64,000 bases of DNA from Gavia stellata. Its lineage: Eukaryota > Chordata > Aves > Gaviiformes > Gaviidae. The DNA lies in NCBI RefSeq assembly GCF_030936135.1, contig NC_082594.1, forward strand, positions 22,673,553-22,737,552. The letters are read 5' to 3'. The notes beneath the pieces were generated by a model that saw only the letters and a list, made by a program, of their open reading frames with translations, did no database searches and was not told the DNA's origin. Shown piece by piece: positions 12,120-26,100 of this stretch. Each line of letters opens with the position of its first letter. Within the stretch, counting starts at the first letter, position 1. The position numbers and the translations under genes were made by a program.

Positions 12120-12480
12120 TCTTGCCTAGTCTCTCATCACTGAAGCATGATTCTATCCAAGCTCAATAAATACTGCCTTCTCCAGCTGGTATCCATCCAC
12201 AATGCTGCTTGCAGAGGTCACTTTCCTAGAGCAGTGCTTGACCAATTTAATCCTCTCTTCACAACCCTCCACTGACTCCTGCCTCTCAAACTTAAAATAC
12301 GAGAGGCTCATTTTCTCTTCCAAATACCTTCAGGAAATGTTTCATTTAGTATTGAGAAGTGTTCATCACCTCTGATGAGCTTCTGGAGCCAGCCTCCGCT
12401 ACCTATTGATTACATATAGTCTCTGGTGCTCCCTTTGGCATTTGGCAGATGCCTCCCATAAAACATCTATGCCACCACTT
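12120..12480 (+). mobile_element. Probable L2-type LINE remnant
   Basis: A strongly C/T-rich stretch preserves the words ATCCACAATGCTGCTTGCAG, CCTCTCTTCACAACCCTCC and CCACTGACTCCTGCCTCTCA. Read in frame, the middle part resembles the reverse-transcriptase C-terminal pattern 'HNAA...LHWLLPLK', which is typical of old L2-like elements in amniotes. Stops and indels break it. Boundaries are approximate, and another CR1/L2-clade family is possible. Confidence 0.45.
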
Positions 12481-13348
12481 GCTATGTTTTACTTTGGTGT
12501 ATCATGCTTCCAAAAGTGTTCTTATTTTCTGTAAAACAGAGTTATTTAATGAACCTTTTGTGTATCTTTCACATGCTTAATGTGACATCTAATGAGATAG
12601 CCTCTTCAGAATCCTCCTGGTCCTCTGACTGGTTTTACCACCTAACTGTCTAGGCAGCATCTTCACATTTGCCTAGCACAGACCAAATTAATACACAGAC
12701 AAAACTGTTATTGATGGTGCTATACATTAGACAGCAGAGCATGATCCCAGTGACAAATAAACAAACATCATCACATGAGCTTTTAACTTTTCGATTACTT
12801 CCAGAATTCCCTTTCAAAAGCAAAGGTGTGGTAACAAGGAGAGGCTGTTTCCTGTTGAGTGATCTTATGTTCATTTCCACTCTTCTGTTAAATGAAAAGT
12901 AATAGAATAAAGTTACTAACCTACTTTTGATTGATGCTCTGACCATAACTCCCTCCTGTGTGACTCCCTAACTTAATTTGCCTTTTAAAATACTATGTGT
13001 GAAATTTTCTTTTGTCTTGTTTGCCTATTCATAACCAGTGTTTCTTCTGTGCTGTTGTCCTTGCTCTCAATAGTCTATGAGAGGTGAGGACCATGATCAA
13101 GCAACAGTAGTTTATCAAGTTACTGTTTGTTAGCTGAGATGCACTAACTGCCCATATCCCTGTTTTTAGACCCAGTTGAGAAGTTATGTGACTTAATTTA
13201 GCTTATGATCGAAAAGAATTAAATGGCATCATCTTGCATTTTTCATGGTCCGAGACTGATTGCATGGGCAGCTGCACAGGCATTTGGTGACTTGTTAATG
13301 GTAATAATTTGTAAGAGAATCTAAGAGGTTAGAAACCTTGAAATCAGT
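12481..13348. other. Intergenic DNA, nothing recognised
   Basis: AT-rich sequence without a recognisable gene or repeat. The frames at about 12650-12946 lie on opposite strands and have no family signature. Confidence 0.5.
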
Positions 13349-13497
13349 CACAGAATCAGATTGGCTAGAAGGGCCCTCCGGAGCTCTCTAGACCAAACCT
13401 CAGCTCAAAGCAGGTCCAGTTATACAGCTGGTCACCCAGGGCCATGTCCAGTTTGAATATCTGCAGAGAGGGAGATTCCACTGGTTCTCTGAGCAAC
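13349..13497 (-). mobile_element. CR1 LINE 3'-end fragment
   Basis: An old CR1 tail in minus orientation. It begins with CACAGAATCA (the reverse of the CR1 terminus) and continues through AGAAGGGCCCTCCGGAG and TCTAGACCAAACC. It then shows CCAGTTTGAATATCTGCAGA, the degenerate reverse of the ORF2 end, and stops near the 'GGTTCTCTGAGCAAC' motif. Strongly diverged. Confidence 0.8.
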
Positions 13498-16400
13498 AAA
13501 TGTATGAACTGGAATTTCACTAGAGTTAAATATTGAAAAAACGTAGTAATAATCAGTAAGAATTTGTAATGGGCAATATTACATTGCTTTTTAGCATGGT
13601 AAGGAAGTAAATGGTGCTAGGTTTCTTTTAGTGCTTGAAAATATTCTTTGTTATTGTTCCAAGTGGTAAAAAAATGTAAGACACTGCTAATAACTTCTTG
13701 GTGTTGAGAAGGAAATAATTTGGGTTTTGTTTAGAATAATGAAAAAGTCTTCACAGTAATACTTTAGCACAGGGCTAAGAATGCAGTGAGTAGGGATGTA
13801 TTCATAATGAAGTTTGCTTAGTGCGTGTCATGTACGTTAGAAGTAAAGACAGTAAAATTTTATTTGCCTAGTTACAAATTTTTGTGTGTTAAACATGATT
13901 GAAATTTTAATTTATACAAGGAAATGACTGGATATATTACTTGACATTCAGTTTTCTTTTCATGTCTCTGGGAGCAAACCAGTTACGGGCACATTTGTTA
14001 ACAGTCATATGATTTGATTTTGGTTTACAGGCTAGTTTTTTGCCCTCCTCTTTTAGACATTAACTTTGGCCTTCCTGCACTATCAAAACATCCATTGATG
14101 TTTGCTGAAGAATTGCATACCCCTGGAATACACTTTTGGGCTCAAGTATTTCAGAACACTTGTACTGTTAGTCATACTGATAATGATTAACTTATGCTGA
14201 ATTTCCATGTGATTGCAGCAATACTGAAATTTTAAGAGCTAGGTTTGTTGATGCATCTTCTTTTGGGATGTGCATCTCAAATCCTAATAAACAATTTATT
14301 AAAAAAATTTCTAATTTACAGACAAATATTAATCAAATTATTGGACTTTGCATTTAAACTCTAAGAGCTGCAGAGGTTTCTAGAGCAATTTCTCTTTCAG
14401 GAGGAGCAAGAAAATTATTTTTAATATCTGTAGGGCTAGCTATAGACTATGATGAATTATAAACCAGATCACAGGCTTCTAATATTTTACTATCTATCTG
14501 GACAGTGACCCAGAACAACCTCTTTCTGTGGCCATAAAAGTGATTAATTTTCATGGCTCATTCATCCATAGAAATATTTTCAGCTAAGATGACCAGTCTC
14601 TGTAATGAGAGTGATTTTGAGTTACAGATTTCTGAAGAGAACATGTCTATGCACAAATCAATTATTTGTAACCAGTGTCAGTTCTTACCATGGCATTTAT
14701 ATGCACACATGCTAATTATATACTCACTCATATATTTGGTTCAGTGATCATGCTTATAATTTGGTTTTTTAATACTAGCAACAGTTCTCATTTAAATTTT
14801 AAAATGCTTTAAACTGGTGATTTTAAATTATGTATATTAGGGTTGAAATTAAGGCTTGAAAATTACATGCTTATTAGCATGTGTTGTCTAAAAATTAGTG
14901 TATGGTCATAACCTGGGGGAGTTGTTATAATGCTGGTGTTTCCCTAAATGTCAAATGCTTTATACATCTGACATTTAGAAACTGCGAAGGAAAGAGGAAT
15001 GGTAAAATATGCGACCACAGGGCTGATAATTGAAAGCTGGCCTTAAAAAGTCAGGTCTATAGGGCTGCTACCCTGGTGATAGATGCAGGAGGTGTGTGAT
15101 TAAGTATGTGAACCTGTGAAGATTTATAAGAGCAATCATTATTCACAGCAGTCATATGAATAAAAAATAGCACTAGAAAGAAGGATTCAGGATCAAGAGG
15201 AAAAGGGTGATGAGCAGAACTGGTGGTTCATCATGATTTCATTTGCACGACTATAAATCTATAACCGCTCGATGTCACTTCTACATATTTGGGTTCAGTG
15301 TCTGACTGGTATTTAATTATCCCACAGTTCCACTAGGGAACTCGGGGCTGATACAGTGACAGTGTAAATAGCGCAACTGTACAGCTGCTGTACACATGTA
15401 TAATAACTACATCCTGTAGCTGAGAACACTGGGCTGCCTTGACTTACCCTAATGGACAGTAAATACATGCCCAGTAAATATAGCCAGTGTTTCTATTACA
15501 ATAAGGCATAGACAGAGTTCTTGCATACAGTGTGTATTTAAAGTCCTTCAGAGATCTCTGTCCCTTGCTTTTAAGAGGAATGAATATTCAAGGAATTCCT
15601 GAGATGAAACAGTTGCGAGAATGATGCTTGATTATGATGAAGGTTCTATCCTTCAGTCTGATGGTTTGCGGTGTAATTTTATCCGCTCATTCTGTTAAAA
15701 ATTGCTCACCAGGGAAATCTCAACCACTAAAAGCATTTGGGGATTTCAAGCCTGGTAGAGTGATTTTTCTCTCATTTTTCTCTCTCTGGCAGGAGTTGAA
15801 ATATAGCACTCTTTCCCAGAGTTGAGAGGGAGGGGGGTGGGTGGGACAAAAGCCATCGGAAGTGGTTCTCCTGGGAGCCTTCCCTGGGGAAAGCACCACT
15901 TCTGAATCTAGAGTAATGCTGTTCCAGTGCCTTTGTGTAAAAATTAGTCCATACTGATAGCTTAACACTCTGTAACAAAGTCATTCACAGCACTGAAGAA
16001 TCTAGCCTTGCTTTTTGTATCTTTGTTACTTTGTTTAGCTCTGTTTTTAACAATCTTGCTGCAAAGGCTGCTATAATCCGTTAGGTTTCATGTGATTCCA
16101 GGAGAACTGCTATATGTGCCAATAACCACCCCAGAAATGGCCTGAACAGAAGTGGTAATAGTCCTCTGTCCTCATTTATGGATGCAATGACTGATACATT
16201 TCTTCTTTCCATCTTTTTCTTTCTAAACCTCTGTGGCACAGCGATGGTTTATAGCGCATGAAATAGGACAGAAGATAGCTAAGTGGCCAGATGAAGAAGG
16301 GCAATGTTGACCAACTGCAACGTGAGAAGTTTCTGAATTCCTGTATTGTGGCTATTGTATGAAAAAAGTAAACGTACCTTTGCTTATGTCCTTGCAACTA

Positions 16401-19400
16401 TAACATTCCTGTGGCAGAAATGCTCTAAGCCACGAACTGTAGGAATTCTAGCTTAAGTATTTCTTCCTCTTAGATGTTTTTGAGTAATTCTATGGATATG
16501 TATTGTCAGCTTGAGACCAGCCGGTTTTTCCATTATTACTTTGTATGCTAAGTAGGACAAGTTGTGAGTACAGAAGCTGGGAAACTCTGAGCTGCAGGCA
16601 TGGGTTAGATCTGTATCAATCCTGAGCAGTGAATCTAGTGGCAGGACCTTGAAGTTGTTATTGCCAGTGCTTGTCATAGCGCTCTTAAAATTCGGATAGG
16701 CATGTTGCAGAAGAATACATTTCTTGGGGGTTATAATCTTTGTAATGTTTTGTCTGAAGTATTTTGGTATCAGAGAAGCTTTTGGGGAAATTTGCGATAA
16801 AATAGGTTGAGCAGAACTAGCTTCTCTGGATGTAGGGCAAGCCAGTTCTCATTGACATACTGATGCAACGTTCATCTACAACAGGTTTCAAAAACAGTTA
16901 AGCTGTGTTTTTTATCTCTTTGCTGACAACACACAGACAGGGAGTTCTAGATCCACCGTCTGGAAAACAGGAGGCATGTATGCTGGTCTGAAAGGCACCC
17001 CAGTTAAGACTGTAATTAGCTGCTTGAAATGGGTGCTTGGAAATGTGACAAGTGTAGTAGTGAGACAAGAAGATATAGTAAGTGCATTATTAAGCAAAGC
17101 AGTGAGTTAGAGACCACATGGTCATCCCTGATACTAGGTGGCTGATAAGGAATAGGAAAACATATGGTATGATGTAAAGAAGCAATAAATACATATACAA
17201 TAGGAGCTGGAATGCACAGCTGTTGGACTCAGGCTGCTGGATGGTTCCACCTTGCTGTCTGCATTTTGATTCCTAACTTGCCATGCTTTCTGAGTATTCT
17301 TCTTTAAGTGATTAATCTGGTCTTAAGTTTAGTCTTTGTTTCAGGATTAATTCAGATCCATGGCTAGTGAAAGAGGGAAAATTCTGCACCACTCAGTAAC
17401 TAGACAAGAGTTGGTAAGAGCCCTGCTTATGAGAGAAAGAGATCTTAACAACAAGTAGCTGACCCAGTATATTTTCATTTATGCCTGGTATGTGTTTCCT
17501 TGATTTTTATTTTTCCAGTGGGTTTTTTTGTTTGTTTTTTTGCTAAGTGCATCCTTCTGGGTATGTATATGAAAAAACAGGAACATTATATAAATCATTG
17601 GTATTCTTGATATAAATGGTTAAAACACACTTGCATCCATTTTCAGGAAACAAATGTTGTCCACAAAAGAGAAACCTCCAAGGATGCACTCACTGATTTG
17701 TACTATTTATGAGATATATATTATTTATTTGACCTAAATATCCTTCTATGGCTTCCCATCTTGTAAAAACAAGTGCAGGAGATTGTATGGCCAGTGTATT
17801 GACAAGCTGCCTGGAACTACTTGTCTAAACCATAGGAGCACTCTGCTATTACTTTTTTTTTGCTCTGTAGCTGCTGTGGTGTAGTTGTGCATTGATTCCA
17901 GAGACTGGCTTCTTTTTTTCAGTGCTTTGACATTTCATTGCCTGTGCACTATGAAAACGATGGTTACCAGAGTGAAGCAATGTTTGGACTATATTTATTT
18001 TAAAGCATTTCTGTTCCTCTTTAAATTAGTAGATATATGAGTGGGCTAATTAGAAGTGAGTCAATCTGAATTTATTTCAGAATGCATACAAATGTTGAAA
18101 AATGGTAAAGAAAGGAAAAGAAAAGAATCTTCCTCATAGATTTCTCAGCTGTACCACAGCATACCAAAACAAGCCCAGCAGAAATGAGAACTTTATCTGA
18201 AATTCACGATTGATTACCCTGGATGTTGTCAAACTGTTGCAAAAGTGAAATAAATAAAATCACTCACTATGTTAAACCCAAAACAGTTTGGCTGCAACTT
18301 GGTTTCCAAAATATGGAATACATTTAATACTAGTTTCAATAGACCTATGGTTTGGCCAGCCCATTTCTGCCTGTTCTAAACACCTGTTTTCATTTAGCTG
18401 TACAAGACAGACCAAACTTCTGCACTAGCTTTACACTCCAAATGACTCCACTGAAATCAGCGATAGCAGTTGATTTTGAACACAATCCACAGTATCATAC
18501 TTCATTTCTTCTGGAAAAAAAATATTATGGAAAAACTAGTGTAACTAGCCAAACTGATGGGAATTTTATAAGATGACACGCTTAAAATGCAACTGTGCTC
18601 TTGTGGCTTCATTCCCTCCTTTCTCTTTGGATGATAGTTTACTTTCTCCTGCCCTTGTGTTACTTGGCAGCTGCCACATTTCATGCAGAAGCTCCAGGAA
18701 AGATTTGTGATAGGGGAATATTTTAAGGAAATAGAAGCAAAGGAAAACAAGTAAAATTATGTTTAACAGATGAACCAGATGATGGTTCCTTAAATACATG
18801 ATATTAGTTGATTGGTACATTTTAGTACAGAAATCCAGGCTGGTTTTTGACCTTATTTTTTCATTTTCTCTTCTAGTGGATTGAAAAGAAGAACGAGCTG
18901 CATAACCCATCTATATGTTTGATGACTTGCTGCATGCATTTTTGAAAAGTTTTTTGTAGTATTCAACCTTGTCACTAATTGTACCATATTTATATGTAAT
19001 AATTTTCTCATACATCATTGTACCTATCAAGCACTTTCAACCAAGCTACTTTGGTCTGCATCTGTAATAGCTATGTTACAGAATTAGTGATAGATTAAAC
19101 TCATTTCATAATTTCCTTATTGCATCAAATCCATCAAAGGAGATTTTTAGCAAATGTTTATTTTAGTGTCTTGTCCACTATTTTGTGTTACTCGGGAGTT
19201 AAGATATGGTCTTGGCTTTTGAGAAGTATCAGCTCAAAACCATGTTTTGCCGTATACTTTCTTTGTAATCTGAGTAAGTCCCCATGCATGGGAACAAAGT
19301 TAGTAGTGTCTTCTATTCTTCAGCCATCCAGTTTCTCTCTGTATCTAGTTTAGGGTTAGATAATCCCTGAGAGTAATTTCAGTTTACCTGTCTTAGGAAG

Positions 19401-22314
19401 GACCAGTCACCCTTTGAAAGTGCTTGCTTCTCTTTCCCTTCATGATGGAGGGAGCCCAGGTTACTGTTTTAGACAAACTGACTTAAAGTCCAATGAGGTG
19501 AACCTCAGTCTTTCAGTGTTTCAGCTCCTCCTCTCTGAAGTGGACACAGCAGCATTACGATGCATCAGGAAGCTGCCACAAGGATGTTAATAATTTTGAG
19601 ATATTAATGAATCATAATAGAAGTTATATGAATATAAAGATTTATCTCATGGAGAAAGGAGAGTTTCTGTCTCTGTCCAACTGAGACTTCCTTGTACTCT
19701 TGCATTTTACCAAAGATATGTTTGCTACAATCTGATATTAGAAAGATTTTTACATATAGAATATGGGAAATATCCATTTTTACATATTGATATAGGAAAG
19801 ATTTTTACAGGTTTACTTAAAAACCAAAATGTAATGGTATATATTTTCCTGAGACTTCTAAAGAAAGGACAGGCCCTTAAACTGTGTTACTGCACCTTGA
19901 AAAAATATTCAGCAATCCATCTTACAGCCATCCCAGTATGAGGGGCCACAGCAAATTGGGATTGGAGACTTGCTAAATATGGTATGGAGGTTTTGTTCTG
20001 GACTGTGGACTTTGAAGGGCATCTGCGTTCCGGAGTGCCATTTCCAGCAGCGAATGTGGTAAAACACAGGCAGCTTGAATGGATCATGATGACCTCATGT
20101 CACCTTGCAACAAAGATAGGAAACTGCATAATCAAAAAGTGCGTTAAGTTGGGGGGAGGTACTTCAGAAAACTTTCCTAAGTTTATCTGATCTCTTTTTT
20201 TTTTTGGTAAGAGACTGCATGTAAGATGACTCAATGAAATGTCTCAGTATCATCATAGCCAAGGAAAATAATGCATGAAGTGGCAAAACTGATGGTAACC
20301 TCACAAGTCTCTCTAATGAGCTGTGTTGCTGTCCCATATAACTTTCTCTTTGTGTATGTGGGAGTGGATCTGTGCTAAAGCTGGGCTGTCTGAAGCAGGT
20401 TCTTCCTCATAAAATAGCACAGGCTGTGTGTAGGAGGTGAATATTGGTGTAGTGTGCTTCATGGGTGACTGCACTCCTGCATATGGTATGGCATTCCTGG
20501 TGCTATGTCACTTAGCATTATGTCACTCCTTGCTCTTTTTCTCTTATTGCAGTTCAACAACTGATAAGTTTAGGATTAATGTGCAGCAGTAGCTCCCCAT
20601 GGAGCAGATATTTAAGGCCAGTGTTTCAGTATCAGAATCCCATAGACACAAATTAAAACCAATCTCGCCTTGCAAGATTTACAGCTCTCTTTCTGATTAG
20701 CAAGAACCAGACATTGTTTCCTGGAATGTCAGTATTGCTGCAGCTCAGTAATGGATGTGACACTAATTAAAGAAAGCAGAGGAGACAAAAGCATTCCTGT
20801 TGTAACTTTAGCAAAGCCACAGACAAATATGGATTTGACCCTGGTGTTGCATTTTGGATACCTGCACAGAGTAATACTTGTATCTGTGCCAGTAGTTTGT
20901 AGAGCAAGTTACTTCTCTTGTGTGTACTTTCTTTTGTATTAGGTACCTATTGGCAATGTCAGAAGCATTTAGCTACTTTTTCATGCAACAAGCTGCGTGA
21001 CTCAGGGAAAACACATCTTATTTCATGCACATTTTTTTTAAGGAGCAATCTGCTCTTTTGTCTTTACCATGAGAATGAGAGAGGTTCTGAAAAACTCAAG
21101 TTAGAGCCATGGTTCATAAGAAAAATAATGGAAATCTGTGATACAAACAGGACGGAATGAATGCGAAAACAAATGTTAAAAGGCTGTATGCCCTCACAAA
21201 TCAAAAGTAAATGGTCTGTACTGCAACATTTCATGAAAGGAACATCCCATTTCTTTATAACTAGCTACAAAAAACTTTTTGAAACAACGAGAACTTTGAG
21301 AGAGGGCCCTGACCCACCTAGCTTCTCTTGTTCTGCAGCACTGGCCTGGAGCTGTCAAGATGTAAACTGAACTTCAAAAAGTGCTAATAGCTCTGTATGG
21401 AAAATGTAAACATGTATCACAACATTGCTGTAAGGGAAAATTCACCCAGTCCTTAGAGTCTGGAAGCACTTTGTTTCATCCCTTCTCCTTATTGTCTTTC
21501 GAGCAGGTCCCCTGTGAAGTGCTGCCCTAGAAATCAAACCCAATCAATGAGTGTTTTCTATTTTTAAGGTTGTTGGGATTCAGTGCCTTGAATGGGCTTG
21601 CACAAGATGGGGACATTAAACATAGCAGTCATGGTTATTTTCCTGATTATGCAGCTTTTGTAGGATACATTCTTGAGCTGGTAAGGGAGTAAGTAATTGA
21701 GATTTACTTGGCTGTGCCAACAGCCAATGCTGAGTGAAACGTTTGGATGGACACAGGTTCTAGGAAGCTGTTGTGTTTTCCTCAATAGCCTTTTTTAATC
21801 CCTGTCCAAACAGTAAGGTTGCTTTAGAATTGAGGTCAAAGTTAAGAGAAATGTTACTTCGTCCATAAATCAAGGACTTCCAGACACAGAGATGGAGAAA
21901 TTCCTTCCTGCAAGTGTAACGTGGAAGAGTAAAAGAAAGAAAATACTAATGGCTTAAGCTCCTTTAGATAAAAGGAGAGGGTTACAAATATTCTGCTTGC
22001 TTACTTGGCACCTTGGCCATATGATGCACATTTGACAGGGAGAGATGGAGCAAATGCAGGTGGTTTTCCAGTTTATGCTGAGGTGATTACCTTTAAATAT
22101 ATATCTGTGTAGACATAACAACATCGTGTGTGGCATACAAGGGACGCTCTTTTTTGCTTGCTAGAGAAGAAATCAAAACCTCCAGTTTTCACACAAAGTT
22201 CCCCTCCTGCCATATTCTGCACACCCAAAGTGAGCACTGTCCCAGTCCAGCCCTGTGCAATTGCGCGGGATCCTGCTTGCAGAGAACAGCTGGATGTGGC
22301 GTCAGTGCTGTGTT
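13498..22314. other. Long single-copy AT-rich intergenic block
   Basis: About 8.8 kb without a recognisable gene, CR1 or LTR. Open frames are all under about 115 codons with no conserved motif. A small imperfect repeat lies at 19741-19809, where GAAAGATTTTTACA occurs twice with a 55-bp period. Smooth AT-rich composition of this kind often holds conserved non-coding elements in gene deserts, but I cannot test conservation here. Confidence 0.5.
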
Positions 22315-23176
22315 ACAGAATCACAGAATCACTAAGGTTGGAAAAGACCTGTAAGATCATCAAGTCCAACCATCAACTAACACCACCATGCCCCCTAAAC
22401 CATGACGCACAATGCCACGTCCACACATTCCTTGAACACCTCCACTTCTCTGGGCAGCCTGTTCCAGTGTTTCACCCCTCTCCCAGTAAAGAAATTTTTC
22501 CTAATATCCAATCTAAACCTCCCCTGCTGCAACTTGAGGCCATTTCCTCTTTTCGTATCGCAAGTTATTTGGGAGAAGAGACTGACACCCACCTCACTAT
22601 AACCTCCTTTCAGGTAATTGTAGAGAGCAATAAGGTCTCCCCTCAGCCTCCTCTTCTCCAGGCTAAACAACCCCAGTTCCCTCAGCCACTCCTCATCAGA
22701 CTTGTGCTCCAGACCCCTCACCAGCTTCGTTGCCCTTCTCTGGACACGCTCCAGCACCTCAATGTCTTTCTTGTACTGAGGGGCCCAAAACTGAACACAG
22801 GATTCGAGGTGTGGCCTCACCAGTGCCGAGTACAGGGGCACGATCACCTCCCTACTCCTGCTGGCCACACCATTTCTGATACAGGCCAGGATGCCATTGG
22901 CCTTCTTGGCCACCTGGGCACACTGCTGGCTCATATTCAGCCGGCTGTCAATCAACACCCCCAGGTCCTTTTCCGACGGGCAGCTTTCCAGACACTCGTC
23001 CCCAAGCCTGTAGTGTTGCATGGGGTTGTTGTGACCCAAGTGCAGGACCCGGCACTTGGCCTTGTTGAACCTCATACAATTGGCCTGGGCCCATCGACCC
23101 AGCCTGTCCAGATCCCTCTGCAGAGCCTTCCTACCCTCAAGCAGATCAACACTCCCTCCCAACTTGGTGTTGTGTA
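22315..23176 (-). mobile_element. 5'-truncated CR1 LINE
   Basis: CR1 copy in minus orientation. The low-coordinate end carries the CR1 terminus (ACAGAATCACAGAATCACTA...), followed by the reverse of the 3' UTR and of the ORF2 C-terminus. The frame is open to about 22395 and ends '...VDVALCVMV'. It carries the block '[20 protein letters not shown]' through '[19 protein letters not shown]'. Homology stops at about 23176, inside the FADDTKLGG catalytic region, so the catalytic Asp pair is missing. The open frame runs on for about 25 codons into unrelated flank by chance. It closely resembles the copies at 39598-40839 and 53514-55240, so it is fairly young. Confidence 0.93.
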
Positions 23177-26100
23177 GAGAGAGTACAGGGCTAAATATTT
23201 TGTTCACTTCAACATTACTGTAGCGTTTTTCAGATTGTCTTCTGGTTGGTGTCATTACTGTTTGTCACAGCATGCTTATTACAGTATTGCAGGGAGCTGT
23301 CACCACAACAGAGCAAAAGCAAGCCTGTCGTTACCTATCAAGAGGTCAGTGCTCTACTGATTAGTGCAGGAAAGATGTGTTGCTATGCAAATAAAACCGT
23401 TCAGCACTGTCTGTAATGGTAGAAATGGTTAATTGTGCCATAAATAAAAATCCTGAATGCATAAAAGGCTGCAGTAGTAGCCTCTGTTTCCTTTAGGTAA
23501 GTGAGTTCAGCTGATTCAGGTGAAAATTGTACTGGGCCAGGGCCCTGTTATTATCACTCTACTGCTAACTTTGTTGATACCTCAGTGCTGGCAGGTGTCA
23601 TTTTGTGCTAGTTACTATACAAAAATGTAGCACAGAGCTTCCTAGTGAAGACAGTGGAAGGCATGACAGATGGATGGGGCGGGGGGAAACAAAAACAGAT
23701 GAGCCAGCAAACAGGTGGTGTGTGTGAGGAGGGATGAGATGACAGTGCAGCAGGTTTTTATAAACCTGCTGATCAGCTGGGCGCATGTAGCTGTATATTA
23801 GATATGCTCAGCTAGACTACATAACAGTGCTCAATCTCAAGGAATTTAAGGCCATAGCGGCTTGGTGAGGGAGAACTTATGTCACATATGAAGGGCAGAA
23901 GCTGAGAATGTACTGCAGGAGGGAGAATTCAGCTTTCAGGCAGATTTTACCCTGTAAATTCTTGAGGTGTATTAGGGTAGCAGGAGGGTGAAGGTAACCT
24001 CTGGTTTAGGTGATCAGGGAGGTTACCCTCACTCACTATTGGCCTCTTGCATCTTTTATTACTTGATGACACAGGTGACAGCTTTCAGTCTTTTTTTAAA
24101 ATGTTTGATTAATTCCAAAGATATTTTATATGGAGATTTATTACACAGCTTGACTCTAAGTTGGAGTTCCTTTTTTTCAGTCCTTTTTCCCCCCACAATT
24201 AATGCTTACGTGGCTTTTCCTAGTAGTGTTGTGTTCTGGAGCAAAGTGCATCCATCTACACTTAATCAAACAGCAGCCCACGAGACACAGTGTTACATAG
24301 TGTAGGTAAAAAGGGAGAAGTGAGGAGAACAAGGGGATTATGAAGAAAATACATTAGGATCCTTTTCCTATATCCAAGTCTTAAAATGAAGAAATGTTCC
24401 TGTTTTGTTCAGCCAAGTAAGTGAAAGTTCCTGATGGGTAGGAAGCAAATAATTCCCACCATAAATGAACTGTGAATTATATTTGCAAATAACATTTTTA
24501 ATTATGGTTGGCATATTTGAACCTCCTGCTGGTGGGAGCCCAATGCAAGAGACTGTAAACCAGAAGCCAACCAATTCAATGTTCATCAAGTGTTTATTTT
24601 CTGTTGTTTCATATTACATTGGTAGTTTGTTTAGCCATTCTCTAACAGTAAAAGAAAGAAGTGAGAATTTTGCTGATTCATACTTTTAAATGTACAGATT
24701 TTAAGGATGCAGTTCTTGACGCATTGCAGAATAACATGAAGGAGACTGTCAGTGATGTGACTGCTGCCCCACTCAGAGGAAGCAGTAACAAAATGCAGGA
24801 GTAAAGTCTGCAGCCCCAAATGTTTGAAACCATGACTCACACATCTAAAACTCATGAGAATAACCTTCATGATGCAAGGTGGGGTTTTGTTTGTTTTATT
24901 TAATAATAAATTGTGGTTATCTTATTTGCCCTCTGTCTTTGAGCCATTAGGATTTACAGGAACACGCAGCCCACGTTTGTAACTTATTTGCTGTGTCTTC
25001 CACATATAGCATTGAAGCTCAAAGTGCTGAAATTATGTCTCTGGCGAAGTCTCTAAAAGTCTCTAGCTATTTAAATGTGTAACTATCACTATTTTCCATG
25101 GTGGATACATGACAAAGAATTCTGAGCCCAAATACCATTATTTTTAAGGTGATAAACTGAGGCAGAGAGATCAAGACCATCCTACCCTTCCTGTTTTCTT
25201 CTTAGCTATAGTTATGACTGTAAGCTGTATGATGCAGAGAGGACTGTCTTCATCTATATTGCACTGTGTATAATACAATGCCACTGGGATATATATAATA
25301 AACAATGATGATATACAAAATCAGATAACTAAGTAGCTGCCTCTGCCTTTGTTGCTTTGAGAATTTGAGATCTTCTCTTTAACAGGGGAATAAGGCAGAC
25401 ATGTAAAAACTGAAGCTTTCTTTTTGAAAGGAAGCTTTGTACCTTATGTTTGAAAGATATTGTGATTATTAAGACCCCAAGAGAAATTAAATTGTGCATG
25501 GCTCAATTTGAAGAATTGCTTCGTTAGGCATCCAGAGTGCCAGTGCCAATTCCAGAAATTTTCTTGGTGTTAGGGGAAGGAAGGGAAACAAATAGAAGAC
25601 TCCAACTTATATTGTGAGAAACCCAGGAGACAAAAAAATGAGAAACCAAACTAAATCTCAGAAATACAGAAGATCTGTTAGCTGCTATAGAAACTGCCTA
25701 TTTAAAGTGATAACATTTTATAAATAATCCAGCAAATTCTGGAGTGTGTGTCTTTCCCCACCTATTGTCCCCATGCGGCTCTGCTTGGTTTAATCTCTGC
25801 TGTTGTATGTAGCCAACTTGAGTAAGATGGTGCCGGTGCTTCTGTTGAAATCCATGTGACCTGCCAGCCAGCAAGGTCCAGTATTTTCAAGAAAGCAGGA
25901 CAGTTAAATTTGTGAAAGGCATGTCCAAATCACGTAAAACATTACAGTGAAAAAATCCAACACTTTCACCCAAACAGCTAAATAGTAAATGCAAAATGCT
26001 GGACCTTCAGCTGGATGTCATTCAGTGCAGATTTGTTGAACTCTTGTGCTGGTTACCAGGATAAATACAGATGTAATGCATGGTTTTGTTTATGTCTGTG

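Noticed and set aside
22128..23177. A 349-codon plus-strand frame over the CR1 copy
   Set aside because: It is the antisense of CR1 ORF2. Equivalent antisense frames occur over the CR1 copies at 39876-40664 and 53765-54343.
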